From an uncultured bacterium (GTDB lineage Bacteria; Pseudomonadota; Alphaproteobacteria; Rhodospirillales; Rhodospirillaceae): a stretch of 56,300 bases of DNA. The stretch's first letter is position 1, and each line of letters opens with the position of its first letter. The position numbers were made by a program, and so were the translations under genes. Shown piece by piece: positions 16,143 to 23,597 of the stretch. Below the pieces are notes generated by a model, which searched no databases, had not been told where the DNA came from, and saw only the letters and a program-made list of their open reading frames with translations. The stretch spans positions 1 to 56,300 of the forward strand of contig CAISTS010000019.1 of assembly GCA_903888485.1 (NCBI GenBank), in the 5' to 3' direction.

Positions 16143-17018
16143 TTGGACATCCTGTTCATCACTCACACGCGTATCGGCGATGCCGTCATGTCGACGGGCA
16201 TTCTCCATCATCTTGTCACGCGCCATCCCGAGGCGCGCTTCACCATCGCCTGCGGGCCCTTGGCCGCGCCGCTGTTCGCTGCCACGCCCCGGCTTGAGCG
16301 CATCATCGTCGTCACCAAGCAGAAGTTCGATCTGCACTGGGTCAAGTTGTGGAAAGAACTGCGCGGCACGGTGTGGGATGTCGCGGTGGACCTGCGCCGC
16401 TCGCTGATGACGTACGTGATACCCGTGCGCGAGCGCCATGTGATCGGGCCTATCGCGCCCGGCGTGCATCATGTCGCGCATCTGTCGCAGCTTCTCAACC
16501 TCGCGCCGCCCGCCCGGCCGCATATATATGTGAACGCCGCGCACCGCAGCGCCGCCGCGGCGCTCATCCCGGACGGACCGCCGGTGCTCGCCCTGGCGCC
16601 CATCGCCGCAACGGCGCCTAAGACCTGGCCGGCGGGACGCTTCGCAGAGCTGGCCCAGCGCGCGACGCGGGAGGGTCCCTGCGCGGGGTGGCGCATCGCG
16701 CTGTTCGGCGGACCAGGTGACGCCGATCGGTGCGCCGCCATCGCGCAGGACCTGAAGGACTGCATCACCATCTTCGACGAGCCCGACCTCCTGACCGTGC
16801 ACGCCGCCTTGGCGCGCTGCGGCGCTTTCATCGGCAATGACTCGGGCCTTGCGCACCTGGCCGGCGCAACGGCCATCCCCACGCTGGCGCTGTTCGGACC
16901 CTCGGACCCGGTGCGCTACGGCCCCTGGGGCGGGGCGGTGGTGCGCGCGGCCAGCATGGAAGCTCTCACAGTCGACGAAGCCCTTACCGGATTCCGCCAT
17001 CTCATGACACCCCGTTGA
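16143..17018 (+). CDS. GT9-family glycosyltransferase (ADP-heptose:LPS heptosyltransferase-like)
   Basis: A 291-residue protein of the glycosyltransferase-9 family. The N terminus MDILFITHTRIGDAVMSTGI carries the GDAV/GDxxx signature, and the C-terminal part has ALARCGAFIGNDSGLAHLAG and LFGPSDPVRYGPWG, the nucleotide-sugar binding signatures. The start is TTG at 16143, 8 bp after the upstream stop, preceded by TAGGAGTC. Family members add heptose to the LPS inner core; here the sugar cannot be stated. Confidence 0.88.
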   Translation: MDILFITHTRIGDAVMSTGILHHLVTRHPEARFTIACGPLAAPLFAATPRLERIIVVTKQKFDLHWVKLWKELRGTVWDVAVDLRRSLMTYVIPVRERHVIGPIAPGVHHVAHLSQLLNLAPPARPHIYVNAAHRSAAAALIPDGPPVLALAPIAATAPKTWPAGRFAELAQRATREGPCAGWRIALFGGPGDADRCAAIAQDLKDCITIFDEPDLLTVHAALARCGAFIGNDSGLAHLAGATAIPTLALFGPSDPVRYGPWGGAVVRAASMEALTVDEALTGFRHLMTPR

Positions 17019-17111
17019 ATTTACGGCGGCTTTCGCGGCGGTTCGGGCTTGGCAGCGCCCCCCTGCCAGGGCAAAGTCCAGGGCTTAAGGGTCCTCATTA
17101 AAGGGACGGGC

Positions 17112-18167
17112 TTGAAGATCTTCCATCTCATGTCGGGCGCGCCCTATGGCGGCGTTGAACGCCAGGCGCTGCGCTTGGCCGCTTTGCTCGCGCGCGAGAA
17201 GGTGCCGCAGCGCGCCATGTTCGCGCGCGACCCCGCGCGGGCCAAAGCCTTCGATGCGCTGGGCGTGCCGCCCATCGAGATGGATTTCCCCAGCCGCTTT
17301 GCTTTCCTCGACCGCCGTCAGATCAACTCGACCATCAAGCGCTTCGCACCCGACGTGGTGATCTCCTGGACGCCCGACGTGGCCGCGATGGTGCAAAAGG
17401 GCGACTTCGTGCACCTAGGCCGCCTGGGCACGTCGTTCGATCACCAGGAACTGCTCAACAAGTGCCAGCATCTCTTCACGCCATCGCTCGCACGCGCCAA
17501 TGCCGCCATGGTGGCGGGCTGGTCGGTGCAGCAGGTGCACGTGCTGCCGCATCTGCCGATGCTAGAGGACGAGCGCAAGGCCGCGCCCATGAGCCGCAAG
17601 GCGCTCTACACGCCGCCGACGGCCAAACTCATTTTCACGTCCATGCGCCTTCTGCGGAAGCAGGGGCTCGAGACCTTGCTCGACGCCATCGCACGGCTCT
17701 CGGGCTATTACCTCTGGATTGCCGGTGACGGCGCCGACCGCGAGGCGCTAGGCGCCGCGGCCCACGAACGCGGCGTCAAGCCACGCGTGCGTTTCCTCGG
17801 CTGGCAGGACAACCTAGTGCCGTATCTCACCGCATGCGACGTCTTCGTCTATCCGGCCAAGCAGGAAGACGTGGGCGATGCCGTGGTCGAGGCCTGGGCC
17901 GCCGGCGCACCGGTGATCGCCGCGGACAGTTTGGGTCCGGGTCTCCTGATCAAGCACAAGGAAAACGGCCTGCTGGTGCCCGTGGACGATGCGGTCAATC
18001 TCGCCGAAGCCATCAAGTGGATCACCGGCGATCCGGCGCTGGCGCCAAAGCTGCGCGCGGAAGGCGCCAAGGCCTTTGCCGAGACCTTCGCTATGGACAA
18101 GGTTGCGCCGCAGTATCTCGATCTCTTGAACAAGCTTTCCGCCAAGACGGCGGCATCAATCCTATAA
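17112..18167 (+). CDS. Glycosyltransferase, GT4 family
   Basis: A 351-residue GT-B enzyme. The N terminus LKIFHLMSGAPYGGVERQAL has the GG(V/A)E acceptor-side motif. The C-terminal half has LLRKQGLETLLDAI, WIAGDGADREAL, FLGWQDNLVPYL and VYPAKQEDVGDAVVEAWAAG, giving the expected donor-binding order. I chose the TTG at 17112 because AAAGGGACGGGC precedes it and the conserved N terminus begins there; the frame is open 21 codons earlier. It is followed by asnB after 6 bp. Confidence 0.85.
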   Translation: MKIFHLMSGAPYGGVERQALRLAALLAREKVPQRAMFARDPARAKAFDALGVPPIEMDFPSRFAFLDRRQINSTIKRFAPDVVISWTPDVAAMVQKGDFVHLGRLGTSFDHQELLNKCQHLFTPSLARANAAMVAGWSVQQVHVLPHLPMLEDERKAAPMSRKALYTPPTAKLIFTSMRLLRKQGLETLLDAIARLSGYYLWIAGDGADREALGAAAHERGVKPRVRFLGWQDNLVPYLTACDVFVYPAKQEDVGDAVVEAWAAGAPVIAADSLGPGLLIKHKENGLLVPVDDAVNLAEAIKWITGDPALAPKLRAEGAKAFAETFAMDKVAPQYLDLLNKLSAKTAASIL

Positions 18168-18173
18168 ACGCCC

Positions 18174-19916
18174 ATGTGCGGCATCGCCGGTGTCATGATG
18201 CGCGGCGGACGGGTGCCGGCACCGGCGGCGCTTGCGCGGATGGCGCAGGCGCTACGTCATCGCGGGCCGGACGGTGAAGGGATTCGCACGCACGGCGACG
18301 TCGGGCTTGTGCACACCCGGTTGTCCATCGTCGATATCGCCGGTGGCGCGCAGCCGTTGATGGCGGGCGATGTCGCGTTGATCGCCAATGGCGAAGTCTA
18401 CAATGATCCGCAATTGCGCAGTGAGTTACCCGGACCCTTTGCAACCGGGTCGGATTGCGAGAGCGCGCTGCACCTTTATCTGCGGAGTGGCGAAGCGTTT
18501 GCCGAGAAGCTGCGTGGCATGTACGCGGTCGCGATCCACGACCCGGGCAAGGCGCAGCTTCTATTGGCGCGCGATCCTTTCGGCATCAAGCCGCTGTATT
18601 ACGCCGAAACCGAGGACGGCTTTTACTTCGCATCCGAGCCCCAGGCGCTGATCGCCGCCGGCGTGGTGACGGCCTCGGTCGACGAGACGCCGCGAGACGA
18701 AGTGCTCGCGTTCAATTTTTCGGTCGGTGTTGAGACGCCATTTTCCCGGATTGCGCGCGTAGCGCCGGGTGAAACTTTGGTAATCGCCGATGGCCGCATC
18801 ATAAGGCGGCACTCGCGCACGGCATTGCCGGCGGGCATTGATGTCGCGCGGAGCGATACAGATGCAGTCAAGGCTTTCGATGCGGTCTGGCAGGATAGCG
18901 TACAGGCGCATCAAAGGTCCGACGTGCCCTTTGGCATGTTCCTCTCGGGGGGGATCGACTCCACGGCGGTGCTCGCGATGATGGCGCGGCTCAATACTCA
19001 GTCGGTGTTGGCTTTCACCGCCGCCTTTCCCGATACAAATGTGCACGACGAACGCGACGCGGCGCGCGCCGCCGCCAAGGCCGCCAGCGCGCGGCACGTG
19101 GAGATCGAAATCACCGCCGCCGACTTCTGGCGTGATCTGCCGGCCATTGCAGAGGCCGTAGACGATCCGGTGTGTGACTACGCTGTGGCGCCGACCTACG
19201 TGCTCGCGCGGGCCGCGGCGCGCGACGTCAAAGTCGTGCTGACGGGCGAGGGCGGCGATGAGCTCTTCGCCGGCTACGGGCGCATGCGCGCGGCGCTTCG
19301 GCCGTGGCCATTCAATAAAACGCCCTGGCGGCGGGACATGCTGCGCGGCCTGCGGCAACCCAGTACGGCTTGGACCGCCGGCATGGAAGAGGCGCGCCGG
19401 CGCGCGGCGGCGCGGCACGGCGACGAGCTTCGCGCCCTCCAGGCGCTCGACTGCGCGGCGTGGCTACCGAACGACCTTCTTACAAAGCTCGACCGATGCC
19501 TGATGGCGCATGGGGTCGAAGGCCGCGTGCCGTTCCTCGACGCCGCCGTTGCGGATTTCGCCTTCAGTCTGCTGCGCGCGCAGAAGATTCGCGGGCGGCG
19601 CGGCAAGTGGGTCGTGCGCCAGTGGCTCGCCGAACACTTCCCAGCCGCGGACGCTTTCGCCAAGAAGCGCGGGTTCACCGTGCCCGTGGGGGCCTGGATC
19701 GCCCAAGAAGCGGCGCGGCTCGGGCCCCTGGTCGCCCATCAGTCCGGAGTCGCCGAGGTTTGCGCGCCCGAGGCCGTGCACGGGTTGTTCGGTGGGATCA
19801 CCGAAGACAACGCCGGCCAAGCCTGGTCGTTGTTGTTCTATGCTTTGTGGCACCGCCGCCATATCATCGGCGACAAGACGGACGGCGACGTATTCGAGGT
19901 ATTGGCGCGCGCATGA
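18174..19916 (+). CDS. asnB: Asparagine synthase (glutamine-hydrolysing)
   Basis: A 580-residue class II glutamine amidotransferase. MCGIAGVM begins with the nucleophilic Cys2. The glutaminase domain (about 1-200) contains RHRGPDGEGI, LSIVD and IANGEVYN. The synthetase domain has the PP-loop FLSGGIDSTAVLAMM and LTGEGGDELFAGYGRM. It makes asparagine or, in glycan clusters, may amidate another carboxylate; the glycosyltransferases immediately upstream favour the latter but do not prove it. Its TGA overlaps the ATG of the dihydroorotase (ATGA). Confidence 0.92.
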   Translation: MCGIAGVMMRGGRVPAPAALARMAQALRHRGPDGEGIRTHGDVGLVHTRLSIVDIAGGAQPLMAGDVALIANGEVYNDPQLRSELPGPFATGSDCESALHLYLRSGEAFAEKLRGMYAVAIHDPGKAQLLLARDPFGIKPLYYAETEDGFYFASEPQALIAAGVVTASVDETPRDEVLAFNFSVGVETPFSRIARVAPGETLVIADGRIIRRHSRTALPAGIDVARSDTDAVKAFDAVWQDSVQAHQRSDVPFGMFLSGGIDSTAVLAMMARLNTQSVLAFTAAFPDTNVHDERDAARAAAKAASARHVEIEITAADFWRDLPAIAEAVDDPVCDYAVAPTYVLARAAARDVKVVLTGEGGDELFAGYGRMRAALRPWPFNKTPWRRDMLRGLRQPSTAWTAGMEEARRRAAARHGDELRALQALDCAAWLPNDLLTKLDRCLMAHGVEGRVPFLDAAVADFAFSLLRAQKIRGRRGKWVVRQWLAEHFPAADAFAKKRGFTVPVGAWIAQEAARLGPLVAHQSGVAEVCAPEAVHGLFGGITEDNAGQAWSLLFYALWHRRHIIGDKTDGDVFEVLARA

Positions 19917-21244
19917 GCGACTCATTTGATCTCATCATCGAAGGCGGCACGGTGATCACGCCCGGCGGCGCGGCCATCACTGATGTGGGCATACGGGCAG
20001 GCAAGATCGCCGCCATCGGCCCGCTGGGTGCGGCCAAAGCAGCCGAACGCTATGACGCCAAGAACTTCACGGTGCTTCCGGGCCTGATCGACGAACAAGT
20101 CCACTTCCGCGAGCCGGGGCCTGTGCACAAGGAAGACCTGGAAAGCGGTACGCGCGGCGCTGTACTGGGCGGTATCGTGGCGGTGTTCGAAATGCCGAAC
20201 ACCGATCCGCCCACCACCACCAAAGCCGCCATCGAGGACAAGATCACGCGCGCGACGGGCCGTTCCTGGACCGACTTCGCGTTCTATGTCGGCGCCTCGC
20301 CTGAGAACGCCGACGAACTGGGAACGCTGGAGCGTCTGCCCGGCGTCTGCGGCATCAAGATGTTCATGGGCTCCTCTACGGGTACGCTGCTGGTGGCCGA
20401 CGACGAGAACGTGGCGCGCGTGCTGCGCTCGGGATCGCGGCGTGTCACCGTGCACAGCGAAGACGATTTCCGTCTGTCGGAACGGGCCGCAATGGTATCG
20501 GCCGGCGCGGACGTTTCCATGCATCCCGAGTGGCGCGACGTGGAAACCGCCGTCCGCTCGACGCAGAGATTGCTGGCCTTGGCGCGCAAGGCTCATCGCC
20601 GCGTCCATGTGCTGCACGTCAGCACGGCGGAGGAAATGCCGATCCTGGCAGAGGCCAAGGACATCGCCACGGTCGAAGTGCTGCCGCAGCATCTGACCCT
20701 GGCTGCGCCCGAATGCTATCAGCGCCTGGGCACGTTCGCGCAGATGAACCCGCCGATCCGCGAGGCGCGGCATCGCGACGCGCTGTGGAAGGCCATCAAC
20801 GACGGCATCGTCGATTGCATCGGCTCCGACCACGCCCCGCATACGCGCGAGGAGAAGGCGCGGCCCTATCCACGCAGTCCATCAGGGCTGACCGGTGTGC
20901 AGACGACGGTTCCTGTAATGCTCAACCATGTCGCGGAAGGACGCCTGACGCTGCAGCGCCTCGTCGATCTGATGAGCGCGGGACCCGCGCGCATCTTCGG
21001 CATGGCCGGGAAGGGGCGTCTTGCCGTCGGCTTCGATGCCGACTTCACGGTGGTGGACCTGAACGCCAAGCGCACGATCGCCAACGACTGGATCGCCAGC
21101 AAGACCGGCTGGACAGCCTTCGACGGCATGGCCGTGAAAGGCTGGCCCATGGCCACGATCATCCGCGGCCAGGTGGTCATGCGCGACGACGAACTGATCG
21201 GCAAGCCGATCGGCGCGCCGGTGAAGTTCCAAGAAACGCTTTAA
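19913..21244 (+). CDS. pyrC: Dihydroorotase (amidohydrolase superfamily)
   Basis: A 443-residue dihydroorotase/hydantoinase-type enzyme. Key motifs: GLIDEQVHFREPG, FEMPNTDPPTT, GIKMFMGSSTG (where family members have the carboxylated Lys), and SDHAPHTREEK with metal-binding His and the catalytic Asp. The canonical metal motif DxHxHxRxPG reads DEQVHFREPG, so the first His is Gln; this variant occurs in a subgroup annotated as dihydroorotase in alphaproteobacteria. Function would be carbamoyl-aspartate to dihydroorotate in pyrimidine synthesis; allantoinase or dihydropyrimidinase activity cannot be excluded. It overlaps asnB by 4 bp and converges on the cytochrome gene. Confidence 0.82.
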   Translation: MSDSFDLIIEGGTVITPGGAAITDVGIRAGKIAAIGPLGAAKAAERYDAKNFTVLPGLIDEQVHFREPGPVHKEDLESGTRGAVLGGIVAVFEMPNTDPPTTTKAAIEDKITRATGRSWTDFAFYVGASPENADELGTLERLPGVCGIKMFMGSSTGTLLVADDENVARVLRSGSRRVTVHSEDDFRLSERAAMVSAGADVSMHPEWRDVETAVRSTQRLLALARKAHRRVHVLHVSTAEEMPILAEAKDIATVEVLPQHLTLAAPECYQRLGTFAQMNPPIREARHRDALWKAINDGIVDCIGSDHAPHTREEKARPYPRSPSGLTGVQTTVPVMLNHVAEGRLTLQRLVDLMSAGPARIFGMAGKGRLAVGFDADFTVVDLNAKRTIANDWIASKTGWTAFDGMAVKGWPMATIIRGQVVMRDDELIGKPIGAPVKFQETL

Positions 21245-21978
21245 AGCGAGTTCAAATAAGAGAGCAGATCCGACATCTGTGCTGCCGTCGGCGATGACGG
21301 CTTGCCGTTCTTTTTCGCGGCAGCTTCCCACATCAGGCGCGCTGTCTCTTCGAGGGTCTTGGTGCGCCCGTCGTGGAAATACGGCGCGGTTTGCGAGACC
21401 GCCCATAGCGCCGGCACTTTGAACGGTCCCCCCGTTCCGACATCCTCGAGCTGCGCTTTATCGAACGACCCCGGCACGTGGCAAGCGCCGCAGCCGCCGG
21501 CACCGGTGAACAGCGCAAAGCCGCGCTTGACCGCGGCCGGCGCTTTATCCGCCGGTGTGCCGTCTTCCTCAACGTTACCGGTGAGCGGCGGCGTCAGCGA
21601 GCGCACATAGGCGGCCAGGGCCGCAAGCGTCTCGGGTGCGGGCTCGGCGCCCTTCATGCGGTTGACGATGATGCCGCGGATATTTCCTTCCAGCATCGGC
21701 GCATTGCCCGCCCAGCCGTAAACCGAGCGTCGGCCCGCGCCCCACAGCGTCGGTGTGCTGCGTCCTTGCGCGTCGCCGTCGGCGACGACGCCGATGCCGA
21801 CATAGGTCTTGTTATCTGTATGGCCGTTGTTGGGATGGCAATTGGCGCAAGCGATGTTGCCGGCGGAAACTTTCGCATCGGCGAAGAGCGCGCGGCCGCG
21901 CGTGACTTGCGGATCCTCCGCGGCTTGCACGCCTCCAACAAAAACGAATGCAAGAAGCGCGGCTTTTACAATACGCAT
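21241..21978 (-). CDS. Dihaem cytochrome c, MauG/CcpA-like
   Basis: A 245-residue periplasmic protein with a signal peptide (MRIVKAALLAFVFVGGVQA) and two CxxCH haem sites: CANCH near residue 47 and CGACH near residue 165. TAPYFHDGRTKTLEE is the hallmark of the cytochrome c peroxidase/MauG C-terminal haem domain. At 245 residues it is shorter than CcpA (about 320), so it may transfer electrons rather than act as a peroxidase. The ATG at 21978 was chosen for the signal peptide and upstream GGGGAAGAG; the frame is open six codons earlier. Confidence 0.83.
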   Translation of the reverse strand: MRIVKAALLAFVFVGGVQAAEDPQVTRGRALFADAKVSAGNIACANCHPNNGHTDNKTYVGIGVVADGDAQGRSTPTLWGAGRRSVYGWAGNAPMLEGNIRGIIVNRMKGAEPAPETLAALAAYVRSLTPPLTGNVEEDGTPADKAPAAVKRGFALFTGAGGCGACHVPGSFDKAQLEDVGTGGPFKVPALWAVSQTAPYFHDGRTKTLEETARLMWEAAAKKNGKPSSPTAAQMSDLLSYLNSL

Positions 21979-22013
21979 GGCTCTTCCCCGGGTCATGAAT
22001 GGCCGGCACTGTA

Positions 22014-22061
22014 GCGCGCGATAGGGAAAAGTGGAAACCGGTTTTCCCGGCTATCGCGCGC
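22014..22061. repeat. Large intergenic palindrome (REP-like)
   Basis: Outer arms GCGCGCGATAG (22014-22024) and CTATCGCGCGC (22051-22061) are perfect; inside them GGGAAAA (22024-22030) pairs with TTTTCCC (22042-22048) around an ACCGG core. It sits between the metallo-beta-lactamase stop and the cytochrome start. No T-run follows. It looks like a dispersed alphaproteobacterial intergenic palindrome, but no second copy was seen in this window. Confidence 0.6.
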
Positions 22062-22112
22062 CAATCATATGAAGCAGAGCAAAACCCGCGTTTGTAACCA
22101 GTACTTTTCGCT

Positions 22113-23123
22113 TCATCTCCCCAGGGCTTTGGACCATGCGACTTGCGCGGCGAGGCACTCGGCTTTGATCTCCATGGTGCGCTGCGTGGCGTCGGCGCCA
22201 ATGATCAGAGGATTGGGCCCGTTCCCTTGTGCGGCCTTGCGTTCAACCATGTCGTAGAAGAAGGCATGGGTGTTGAGGATGCCGACCGCGCCGGCGGCGC
22301 GCGCCGCGTCACGCAGTTTCAGCGCTGACTGGCGCATCTGCTCGACGGCGGCGCTTGTATTGGGAAACGCCGTGCCGCCCCACATCGCCATGGTACGCAT
22401 CTGGCCGGCGTCCTTCACATTGACGATGGAGGAGATGGTGCCGGGCGTGTGCCCGGGCGTCAGCACGACGCGCACCGTCGTATCGCCGATCTTGATCTCT
22501 TCGCCGTCGGCGAGGACGCGGTCGCGCGCCGGGGGAGTCGGCCCATTTGCCCGCCCAGGCGTCTTCAGCATCGTATCCCAATCGACCGCCGAGAGCGCCA
22601 CGGGGGTCTTGTACTTGTCCTGCATGTACTTGGCGCCGCCGAAGTGGTCGAAGTGGCCGTGCGTGACGATCATCAGCTTGATGTCGGCGGGATTGAGGCC
22701 GAGTTGTTTCATCCCGGGCTCGAAGATCGTGCGCATGTCCTCGTCGCTGTTGAGCGCGTCCCAGGCGATGAGGCCGTCGCTGGTCTTCAGCACGAACATG
22801 CCGACGAAGGTGGTGCCGAGCAGGTAGAGATTGTCGAAGAACTGCCCCGGCGCGTGGATTTTGGCGCCGTTCAAGGCATCGACAACGACCTTACTGGAGA
22901 CCGACGGCTTCATGCACCAGTAGTCGTCGCGCGCCATTTTTGAGAGGAGCGGATTGTCGCCGGCGATCTGTTTCGCCTTGGCCACATGGCCGGCGACTTC
23001 CGCTGGCTCGGGCGGATCGACGACAGCCGGGCGCGGCTGCGCGTGGACCGTGATGCTGAGCGCGGTGGCGGCAAGAAGACCCGAAAGCAAGCCGAACGAC
23101 TTTGGTGCAGAAAACCTTGGCAT
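22113..23123 (-). CDS. Metallo-beta-lactamase, subclass B3-like
   Basis: A 336-residue exported metallo-hydrolase. A signal peptide (about residues 1-30, ending ITVHAQ) precedes the MBL fold. Zinc ligands are in THGHFDHFGG (HxHxDH) and TPGHTPG, and a C-terminal His is in LNTHAFF. The spacing and the Gly-rich start (NLYLLGTTFVGMFVLKTSDG) match subclass B3 enzymes and their non-resistance relatives. Substrate not determinable: beta-lactams or a lactonase-type substrate are both possible. The start at 23123 has a very strong Shine-Dalgarno (GGGGAGGAG). Confidence 0.85.
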   Translation of the reverse strand: MPRFSAPKSFGLLSGLLAATALSITVHAQPRPAVVDPPEPAEVAGHVAKAKQIAGDNPLLSKMARDDYWCMKPSVSSKVVVDALNGAKIHAPGQFFDNLYLLGTTFVGMFVLKTSDGLIAWDALNSDEDMRTIFEPGMKQLGLNPADIKLMIVTHGHFDHFGGAKYMQDKYKTPVALSAVDWDTMLKTPGRANGPTPPARDRVLADGEEIKIGDTTVRVVLTPGHTPGTISSIVNVKDAGQMRTMAMWGGTAFPNTSAAVEQMRQSALKLRDAARAAGAVGILNTHAFFYDMVERKAAQGNGPNPLIIGADATQRTMEIKAECLAAQVAWSKALGR

Positions 23124-23252
23124 GTTTGCTCCTCCCCTAAGACGACTGTGTCGCCGGAGCATTCTAGCGCAACGGGAGCGGCGGCACAGCCGAACCCGGC
23201 CGCCACCGCCGCGTGGTGGGGTCCTTACCGCAATGCAATACGGCGCCGACCT

Positions 23253-23369
23253 CTAAAACGACAGATACAGGATCAGCACCAATGTCATAGCGACGATGAT
23301 ACCGGCGGTGATCAGGCTGTCCGTATTCAACCCGGGGAAATAGTCTTTGAGATGCAGGTCTGTCTTCAT
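23253..23369 (-). CDS. Small 38-aa single-pass membrane protein
   Basis: A minus-strand ORF of 38 residues: a charged N terminus MKTDLHLKDYFPGLNTDSL and a C-terminal transmembrane helix (ITAGIIVAMTLVLILYLSF). ACGGAGCG precedes the ATG. The clean topology and ribosome-binding site support it as real. It lies 130 bp upstream of the metallo-beta-lactamase on the same strand. Function unknown. Confidence 0.55.
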   Translation of the reverse strand: MKTDLHLKDYFPGLNTDSLITAGIIVAMTLVLILYLSF

Positions 23370-23597
23370 GACACGCTCCGTGGTCAGGCAAATGCCCGCT
23401 GCGCGTGGCGCACCCCGCGAGGTTCGGGGGTTGGGAGCAAACAGGTGAGCCGGCGGAATGGCTCACGCGCAGCTACTGTACAGATGGTGTACGAGATGTG
23501 TTATTGCAAGGGCCGGTTGCCACAATTGGGGGTTCCGTGAAGCGTCTTTTTGCCAGTCAGAGCGGCCACATGTTCGGCGCCCAGCAGCAGTAAAGCC

